Positions 58,457-64,000 of a DNA stretch of 64,000 bases are shown here, in pieces (within the stretch, counting starts at the first letter, position 1; the number at the start of each line of letters is the position of its first letter). Where the stretch lies: NCBI GenBank assembly GCA_900541505.1, contig UQKK01000008.1, positions 1 to 64,000 on the forward strand, given 5' to 3'. The DNA is from an uncultured Ruminococcus sp. (GTDB taxonomy: Bacteria > Bacillota > Clostridia > Lachnospirales > Lachnospiraceae). The position numbers were made by a program, and so were the translations under genes. The notes under the pieces were generated by a model, which did no database searches, had not been told where the DNA came from, and saw only the letters and a list, made by a program, of their open reading frames with translations.

Positions 58457-58559
58457 TGTCTTCCTCCTTCTCCCTGTTTTCTGTCTGTGGGGAAACGCTC
58501 TGCCCGCCGCTGTGACAATGCCTTTCCTGTGCGTTTCCTTCTGTTTCTCGTCATATTCC

Positions 58560-59606
58560 TCATCGCATTAAAATCTTTCTCATGGCGTCCATGAGCTTTT
58601 CATTTTCCTCATGCCGCTTTACTGCCACCCGGTAGTATCCTTTTTCAAGCCCCCTGTAATTTTTGCAGTCCCGGATGAGGATGCCCTCTTTTAGGAGTAA
58701 AGAGAACATATCCAGGGGGCTGTAAAACAGGATAAAATTTGCCTCGGATGCAATGTATCTGATGCCCAGCCCGGTAAGCTGTTCTTCCATCCACGCCCTC
58801 TCTTTCGCCACATCATCGCGCATCGCCGCAATCTGACTGTCCGCCTTCGCCCCAAGCGCCGCCTCCCCCGCCGCCTGTGCAAGGACGGACACATTCCAAG
58901 GCTGCATAAATTTACGCATATTGAAAAAAAGTTTCGTATCAGAGGATATCCCGTATCCCAAGCGCAGTCCGGGAATAGCGAAGGTCTTGGTAAACGCCCG
59001 CAGCAAAAATACCATGGGGTATTCTTCTAATTTTTCCGTGAGAAAGCTTTGCCCTCTCCTGTCAGCAAACTCGCGAAAACATTCATCCAGCACAAGTCGG
59101 ATGTGGAGTTTTTCACAGCGGTCGGCGATTTTCTCAAGCAAATCTTCTTTCAGCACTCTCCCCGCCGGATTGGAGGGCGAGCAGAGAAAGAGCACATCCA
59201 CATCTTCCTTAAGACTGTCTAAAAGGGTCTCTGTGACATCGAAATTTTCTTCTCTTTTCAGGGGCACATAGCAGATTTCACACCCTACACTCTCCAGCGC
59301 CCGCTCATATTCCGCAAAAGCGGGCACGGGCAGGACTGCCTTTTTCGGTCTCACCGCCTGGGTGAAAGAAAACAGAAGCTCCGCGGCACCGTTTCCGAAA
59401 ATCAGCTGCTCCCGGCGGATGTGCTCCTTTTCTGCCAACGCTTTCGCAAGCCTCCGGCACTGGCTGTCGGGATAATTTACGATGTCCGGCACCGCCCGCC
59501 TCACCGCCTCAAGCACCGCCTCCCCCGGACCAAAGGGATTGACATTCACAGAAAAATCCAGCATATTCTCATACGTATAAATATCTCCTCCGTGCGGATA
59601 CTCCAT
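58560..59606 (-). CDS. PLP-dependent threonine-phosphate decarboxylase (CobD type)
   Basis: A 348-residue fold-type I PLP enzyme of the histidinol-phosphate aminotransferase group. The pyridoxal lysine is in RAFTKTFAIPGLRLGYG (about K220), with CSPSNPAGRVL and DECFREF upstream. In a cobalamin cluster this protein makes (R)-1-amino-2-propanol phosphate from threonine phosphate. Confusion with histidinol-phosphate aminotransferase is possible, but the position between cobQ and cbiB argues for CobD. A 103-base gap separates it from cobQ. Confidence 0.88.
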   Translation of the reverse strand: MEYPHGGDIYTYENMLDFSVNVNPFGPGEAVLEAVRRAVPDIVNYPDSQCRRLAKALAEKEHIRREQLIFGNGAAELLFSFTQAVRPKKAVLPVPAFAEYERALESVGCEICYVPLKREENFDVTETLLDSLKEDVDVLFLCSPSNPAGRVLKEDLLEKIADRCEKLHIRLVLDECFREFADRRGQSFLTEKLEEYPMVFLLRAFTKTFAIPGLRLGYGISSDTKLFFNMRKFMQPWNVSVLAQAAGEAALGAKADSQIAAMRDDVAKERAWMEEQLTGLGIRYIASEANFILFYSPLDMFSLLLKEGILIRDCKNYRGLEKGYYRVAVKRHEENEKLMDAMRKILMR

Positions 59607-59700
59607 CCTCTCACCTCACCTTTTATCGAGCACACCGCTCTGTTATTTTCACGTCATTCTCCCGCCCTGCAGTTTTGCCGCTCACCGGGTGCTGCCTTTG

Positions 59701-60678
59701 TCAGAAACCTGAGCAGGCTGCGAGTACGCCTGCTTTTAAAGCACCCAGCAGAAGCAATGTCAGAAAGGAAGTCATATACATCAGTCTCCCGGCGCGGTTG
59801 ATGTCCTCCGGCTCCGGTTCCCGAAACGCATCCCCGATGGTCTCCTTGTGCACCGTTTTCCCGAAGTAAACGGCATCCCCGGCAAGCTGAATTTTAAGCG
59901 CCCCGGCACAGACCGATTCCGTCTGCGCCGCGTTGGGACTTTTATGCTTCTTTCTGTCCCGCCGATAAATTCTCCAGGCATTTTTTCCATCCATCTTAAG
60001 AAGAAATGCCGCCGCTGTCATGAGCAGGGCGCTCAGTCTGGCGGGGATGAAATTGAACACATCATCCATCTTCGCGGGAATCCTGCCAAAATACAGATAT
60101 CTTTCATTTTTATAGCCCACCATGGAGTCCATGGTGTTCACTGCCTTGTAGAAAAATCCCAGAGGCGCGCCGCCCAGGATGAGGTAGAACAGAGGCGCCG
60201 CCTCCCCATCGGAGGTGTTTTCCGCCACCGTCTCCACCGCCGCTTTTGTCACGCCCTTTTCATCCAGAGCCTCCGTATCCCGCCCCACAATCATGGACAC
60301 CGCTCTTCTCGCCCCATTAAGCCTCCCCGCTTTCAGCTCCTCATACACCTTTTTGCTCTCTCTTCTTAAAGAGGTTGCCGCCAGAATCTGGAAGCACCAG
60401 AAGCTCTCCAGAATATAGCGCAAGCCCCAATGTATCTGCCCGGCAAGCCAGAGGAGCAAAAGGGGGATGCTCACACTTACCAGCACCACCAGCACCCACA
60501 GAAGCGCGCCTCCCCACAGAAGCCGCCGGGTCTGTGACTCCCCGCAAAGTCTGCGTATGTGTTTTTCCAAAAAAGAAATCCAGGCGCCAATCATCCGCAC
60601 CGGGTGATAGAGCCACACCGGGTCTCCAAATACAATATCCAGAAAAAATCCTGTCACACATGCTGCCAGTGAAATCAT
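59701..60678 (-). CDS. cbiB: Adenosylcobinamide-phosphate synthase
   Basis: A 325-residue membrane enzyme with five or so hydrophobic segments. The start FLDIVFGDPVWLYHPVRMIG and the signatures AENTSDGEAAPLFYLILGG and SMVGYKNERYLYFGR are diagnostic of CbiB/CobD. It links aminopropanol phosphate to adenosylcobyric acid. The start codon follows 3 bases after the upstream phosphatase stop; GAAGG serves as ribosome-binding site. Confidence 0.94.
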   Translation of the reverse strand: MISLAACVTGFFLDIVFGDPVWLYHPVRMIGAWISFLEKHIRRLCGESQTRRLLWGGALLWVLVVLVSVSIPLLLLWLAGQIHWGLRYILESFWCFQILAATSLRRESKKVYEELKAGRLNGARRAVSMIVGRDTEALDEKGVTKAAVETVAENTSDGEAAPLFYLILGGAPLGFFYKAVNTMDSMVGYKNERYLYFGRIPAKMDDVFNFIPARLSALLMTAAAFLLKMDGKNAWRIYRRDRKKHKSPNAAQTESVCAGALKIQLAGDAVYFGKTVHKETIGDAFREPEPEDINRAGRLMYMTSFLTLLLLGALKAGVLAACSGF

Positions 60679-60681
60679 GGG

Positions 60682-61308
60682 TCAATGTTCCTTCCTGTAT
60701 CGCTTTGTAAGAGGGAGGATTTCCGTAAAGCAGCGTTCTCCCGCCCGGAATCTTTCGATATCCAGAACTGCCTGGTATCCTTCCCCGTTTGCCGCCTGCC
60801 ATGTGTAAAACTCCCGGCAGGAGACATCATACGCTGAGAGGACTGCCATCATTGTCCCGCCGTGCACGACAAAGGCGGCGCTCTTGTCTCCCTCAGACAA
60901 AGCCTTTTCTATCGTCTTTTGAAATCCCTGCACACATCTTGCCCGGAACGCTTCCTTTCCCTCCCCGTTGGGAAAGGGAATCTCCCCGCCGGAGTGAAGC
61001 CACCGGATATATGCCGGATGTTCTTTTAGTTCCTCATATGTCTTCTTTTCAAACGCGCCGAAATCACACTCCCGCAAAAGAGTCTCTGTCACAATCTCCT
61101 GCCCCGGATACAGAAGCTCTGCCGTCTGGATACACCGCTTCATGGGACTTGCGATGAGCATTTCTGCCCTGGGATAAAAGAAAGGATTTTTGACAAACTC
61201 TTCTCTTGCACGGCAGGACAGTTTCTCCTCCGTGCTTCCGATATACTGACGCTTTTCGTTTCCCGGCGTCTGAAAATGCCGGATAAAGATGGTCTGCATT
61301 ACCTCCAT
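60682..61308 (-). CDS. Histidine phosphatase (alpha-ribazole phosphatase-like, CobC type)
   Basis: A 208-residue histidine phosphatase. The catalytic RHFQTPGN (a variant of RHGET) is near residue 10, and the second histidine is in FVVHGGTMMAVLS. Family members include alpha-ribazole-5'-phosphate phosphatase, which fits its place between cobS and cbiB. Start ATG 61308 follows GGAGG at 6 bases. It overlaps cobS by 10 bases. Confidence 0.88.
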   Translation of the reverse strand: MEVMQTIFIRHFQTPGNEKRQYIGSTEEKLSCRAREEFVKNPFFYPRAEMLIASPMKRCIQTAELLYPGQEIVTETLLRECDFGAFEKKTYEELKEHPAYIRWLHSGGEIPFPNGEGKEAFRARCVQGFQKTIEKALSEGDKSAAFVVHGGTMMAVLSAYDVSCREFYTWQAANGEGYQAVLDIERFRAGERCFTEILPLTKRYRKEH

Positions 61309-62069
61309 AGTCCGCCTCCCGCAGTCATGATGCCGATTGCCATGAGCAGTTCACATAAAGAGAGGAAATATCCCGCAAGGTCCCCGGTAATTCCCCCGAA
61401 CTTCTTTTTGCTCATCCAGGCATACCAGGCAAAGACTGCCAAAGCGCACAGGGCTGCCGCAAGGCAGAGTCTCACATCTAAGTACGCCATGACGATTAGG
61501 CTCCCAACCGCCCAGATGACCATAACGGTTCGCACCCGTTTTCTCTGCGCCCGCTCCTGAAAGGTCTTTAAAAGTCCGCTGTCCTTTGCCGCCGGGAAGG
61601 TCACCACGGAAAACCCGCTGAGTGCCCGGGACAGCACAAAGGTACAGGAGAGCACGCTCAGCATATCGAGAGTAATTTCCCCCAGCACCGCTGCGCTTAC
61701 CAACATATAAATACACATGCCCAACACCGCGAATGCCCCTGTGTGGGAATCTTTTAAAATGGCAAGCTTTTTCTCCTTATCCCCGTAGGAGGCAAGGGCA
61801 TCCGTGGTGTCCATAAATCCATCCAGATGGATGCCGCCGCTTATGAACACCGGAATCAATGTCAGAGCCGCTCCTAAAAACAGAGGACTGACCGCTGCAA
61901 ACTTAAGCAGAAGATATCCTGCAAGGTACACACAGATACCTGTCACAGCTCCTATTGCCGGGAAAAAACACATCGCATACTTCATATTTTTTTCATCCCA
62001 GTCCACATGAGGTACCGGAATTTTCGAGTACATGGATAAGGCGATAAAAAATGCCTGTACAAGTCTCAT
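61299..62069 (-). CDS. cobS: Adenosylcobinamide-GDP ribazoletransferase (cobalamin synthase)
   Basis: A 256-residue membrane enzyme with six hydrophobic segments. The core motifs FFPAIGAVTGICVYL, GGIHLDGFMDTTDAL and the next SHTGAFAVLG, with the acidic metal-binding residues, are present. It joins adenosylcobinamide-GDP and alpha-ribazole to give cobalamin. ATG 62069 follows AAGGAG; the frame open to 62141 has no site. Confidence 0.94.
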   Translation of the reverse strand: MRLVQAFFIALSMYSKIPVPHVDWDEKNMKYAMCFFPAIGAVTGICVYLAGYLLLKFAAVSPLFLGAALTLIPVFISGGIHLDGFMDTTDALASYGDKEKKLAILKDSHTGAFAVLGMCIYMLVSAAVLGEITLDMLSVLSCTFVLSRALSGFSVVTFPAAKDSGLLKTFQERAQRKRVRTVMVIWAVGSLIVMAYLDVRLCLAAALCALAVFAWYAWMSKKKFGGITGDLAGYFLSLCELLMAIGIMTAGGGLWR

Positions 62070-62146
62070 ATCTTTCTCCTTTTGCAGCGCCTGTTGCTTG
62101 TCCGCATCGTCCTTAAGAGACTTCGGACTTATTGCCTGCATCGTGT

Positions 62147-63265
62147 TTACAGTACTTTATACTGTTCTACCTGGATTTCCTCAAAAGTGCTCATCTCCCG
62201 GTACACCGAAAGCCCCATATCCAAAAGGGGCATAGCTGCCACCGCGCCGCTTCCCTCTCCTAAGCACATGTCGCACATCAAAAGCGGGGAGAGATTAAGG
62301 GCTTCTAAGACTTTTTGTCCGCCCGCTTCTTTCGGCAGATGGGAGGGAAGAATATAGTCCGCCGCATAAGGGCACATCCGCACCGCGCACAATGCCGCCG
62401 CCGCAGAGATAAAACCATCGATGACAATGGGGACATGGTACAGCGCTCCCCCTAAGAACACGCCGGAGAGTCCCGCGATATCCAGTCCCCCCACCTTAGA
62501 GAGCACATCCGGCACATCCTTGGCATCCGGCTTCCACTTCGCGATGGCTTCCCGGATGACCGCAATCTTCCGGCTTAAGCCCTGGTCGCTCAGTCCTGCG
62601 CCCTTGCCTGTCACCTTTTCCGGGTCCTCCCCCAACAGAACAGACACAACCGCGCTGCTGGTGGTGGTGTTTCCGATGCCCATCTCTCCGGTGGCGAGAA
62701 TATCGTACCCTGCCTCCTGCTTTTCCCGCACAAGGCGGATTCCTGTGAGGATTGCCCGCTCCGCCTGGTCGCGGGTCATCGCCGGTTCTTCTAAAAAATC
62801 TTTGGTCCCATAGGCAATTTTATCCTCTTTCCTGGTGACCCCCGGCACATCCCGAATCATCCCCATATCCACGGGAAAAACATCCCCCCCTGCCACTTCG
62901 GACATGAGACAGACACTGGTTGCCCTACGGGTGAAATTTTCCGCTACAATGGCAGTCACATCCTGCCCGGTCTGGGTCACCCCTTCTTTTACCACGCCGT
63001 TATCCGCGCAGAGGACTAAAAGCCCTTTCTTTTTCAAGGTATAGTCGGGCGTCCCCTTGATGCCCGCGATATCGATGACCGCTTTTTCCAATTTTCCCAG
63101 ACTGAACAGGGGTTTTCCCACTGTCATCCAGTGCTCGCCCGCAAGCCTTCTGCTCTCTTCATCGGCAGGTCTGATTTGAGCAATATCGTCTGCCAGCATC
63201 GTGTGCGCCGTGCGGTTTTCCCCCTCTGTCCTGTCTGTTTTTTCTTTGTTTTCTCTGTCTGTCAA
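62147..63265 (-). CDS. cobT: Nicotinate-nucleotide--dimethylbenzimidazole phosphoribosyltransferase
   Basis: A 372-residue enzyme that activates the lower-ligand base. GKPLFSLGKLEKAV, CADNGVVKEGVTQTGQDVT and MGIGNTTTSSAVVS are the CobT hallmarks, and the C-terminal LSPLLMCDMCLGEGSGAVAA holds the catalytic glutamate region. The first 26 or so residues are charged and not conserved. The start is probably TTG 63265, 9 bases after GGGAGG, directly after the cbiA stop; the open frame continues to 63394 within cbiA. Confidence 0.92.
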   Translation of the reverse strand: MTDRENKEKTDRTEGENRTAHTMLADDIAQIRPADEESRRLAGEHWMTVGKPLFSLGKLEKAVIDIAGIKGTPDYTLKKKGLLVLCADNGVVKEGVTQTGQDVTAIVAENFTRRATSVCLMSEVAGGDVFPVDMGMIRDVPGVTRKEDKIAYGTKDFLEEPAMTRDQAERAILTGIRLVREKQEAGYDILATGEMGIGNTTTSSAVVSVLLGEDPEKVTGKGAGLSDQGLSRKIAVIREAIAKWKPDAKDVPDVLSKVGGLDIAGLSGVFLGGALYHVPIVIDGFISAAAALCAVRMCPYAADYILPSHLPKEAGGQKVLEALNLSPLLMCDMCLGEGSGAVAAMPLLDMGLSVYREMSTFEEIQVEQYKVL

Positions 63266-63270
63266 TGCAC

Positions 63271-64000
63271 TCAACCTCCCATCTTCATGCACTGTTCTAC
63301 GAATCTTTCGGCAAATTTTCTGTTGGACGGCAGATAGAGATGGGGAAATCCGGCAAAAAGTCTGCCTTCCATATGTACACACTCCCAGGAGCACCTTCCA
63401 TCGGGCTTCACCGCCACGCAGTCGGCGCCGTTGTCCGTGCTGTCCCAGTAATGAAATTCATGTCCCCGGATATTTTCATCCTTCTTTAAATACAAGCCGT
63501 CCTTTTTTCCTTCTATTTTCACATAGCCAAACCTCGCAAGCCGCCCCTTTGAAGCAGCGCTTCCTTTTATCACTCCCGCCATGCGCCAGGCTCTGTCTTC
63601 CCTGTCCTTCAGTTCTTCCTGGAGATAGAGGAAGCCCCCGCATTCCGCCAGGCAGGGGATACCCGACCGAACCGCCTCTTTTATGCTTCTGCGCATGGAG
63701 ACATTTTCAGAGAGCACTCTCGCGTAGAGCTCCGGGTAGCCGCCTCCCAAAATCAACCCCTGTGCATTTGCCGGGAGTTCTCTGTCATGGAGGGGACTGA
63801 AATACCTAAGTTCGCAGCCCAACTCCTCGAGCAGCCTTAGGTTTTCCTTATAATAAAAGCAAAATGCTTCATCCCGCGCCACCGCCACAAGGGGCGCAGG
63901 AATTTCAGGCGCCTCCGGGGATTTCCCCGGCGCGGGGATTTCCGGCACCTGCGCTGCCACGGCGCAGAGTGTTTCCAAATCTACAGTTTCTAAGAGGAGT
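63271..64000 (-). CDS. cbiA: Cobyrinic acid a,c-diamide synthase, C-terminal part (runs off the window)
   Basis: The C-terminal 242 or so residues of CbiA/CobB. The frame stays open to the right edge, so the N-terminal synthetase domain lies beyond the window. The glutaminase half is visible: LILGGGYPELYA, PCLAECGGFLYLQEEL with the nucleophilic cysteine, GHEFHYWD with the catalytic histidine, and AGFPHLYLPS at the end. It amidates side chains a and c of cobyrinate. An Ala/Pro-rich segment (PEIPAPGKSPEAPEIPAP) just before the glutaminase domain is an interdomain linker. Confidence 0.93.
   Translation of the reverse strand, partial: LLLETVDLETLCAVAAQVPEIPAPGKSPEAPEIPAPLVAVARDEAFCFYYKENLRLLEELGCELRYFSPLHDRELPANAQGLILGGGYPELYARVLSENVSMRRSIKEAVRSGIPCLAECGGFLYLQEELKDREDRAWRMAGVIKGSAASKGRLARFGYVKIEGKKDGLYLKKDENIRGHEFHYWDSTDNGADCVAVKPDGRCSWECVHMEGRLFAGFPHLYLPSNRKFAERFVEQCMKMGG

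Noticed and set aside
46231..64000. Cobalamin riboswitch controlling the cobalamin cluster
   Set aside because: No B12-box-like sequence was found in the few gaps between these tightly packed genes. If present, it should lie upstream of cbiA beyond the right edge.

Overview
The window reads as chromosome of an anaerobic, gut-type Firmicute of the family Lachnospiraceae (Clostridium cluster XIVa). The support is indirect: clostridial AGGAGG ribosome-binding sites throughout, a trimeric-type [FeFe]-hydrogenase locus with sensory hydrogenases, an anaerobic-type cobalamin cluster with a fused uroporphyrinogen methyltransferase/synthase, and hairpin-rich intergenic repeats of the kind scattered through Lachnospiraceae genomes. 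I see no rRNA, tRNA, CRISPR array, phage or intact insertion sequence. Genus cannot be fixed from sequence reading alone.

Layout. (1) 0.2-9.1 kb: a sugar-acid catabolic and uptake operon: GntR regulator, short-chain dehydrogenase, amidohydrolase (lactonase-like), RbsD/FucU mutarotase, enolase-superfamily dehydratase, and a ribose-type ABC importer (ATPase, two permeases, lipoprotein binding protein). The order of enzymes fits a non-phosphorylative (oxidative) route of the L-fucose type. Two near-identical copies of a 25-bp operator sit before the regulator and before the mutarotase. (2) 9.1-17.0 kb: argG with ARG-box-like sites split by a 143-bp palindromic element, then an XRE regulator with a small membrane protein and an ABC exporter, convergent with a second ABC exporter and its two-component system. 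(3) 17.1-28.5 kb: DNA glycosylase (Ogg type), isochorismatase-like hydrolase, iron alcohol dehydrogenase, nitroreductase, an Abi_2/AbiF HEPN protein with a structured RNA in its leader, acetyltransferase, orphan FeoA, tyrA-aroA, VanZ, and MATE-MarR. (4) 28.9-40.7 kb: hydrogen metabolism. A leftward operon encodes NuoE-, NuoF- and NuoG-like electron-transfer parts and the catalytic [FeFe] hydrogenase (hndA to hndD), a lone HATPase, a PAS-bearing sensory hydrogenase and a SpoIIE-type phosphatase. A divergent operon encodes two DRTGG proteins, an RsbW-like ATPase, a second sensory hydrogenase homologue and a PHP phosphoesterase. (5) 40.8-46.3 kb: acetyltransferase, 2-enoate reductase-type flavoenzyme with a divergent TetR regulator, sugar O-acetyltransferase, AlbA_2/Schlafen-type regulator. 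(6) 46.3-64.0 kb: leftward cobalamin cluster (cbiA fragment, cobT, cobS, phosphatase, cbiB, cobD-like, cobQ, hemC, cobA-hemD, then an oligopeptide-type ABC importer, cobU-like two-domain protein, cbiC, precorrin-2 dehydrogenase). It enters from beyond the right edge, so its promoter and any cobalamin riboswitch lie outside.

Most notable: the AbiF-type HEPN nuclease with its own strongly promoted hairpin RNA; the two-operon hydrogen-sensing circuit that pairs H-cluster proteins with a SpoIIE phosphatase and lone kinase-like ATPases; and the peptide-type transporter cassette bounded by 14-bp direct repeats within the cobalamin operon.
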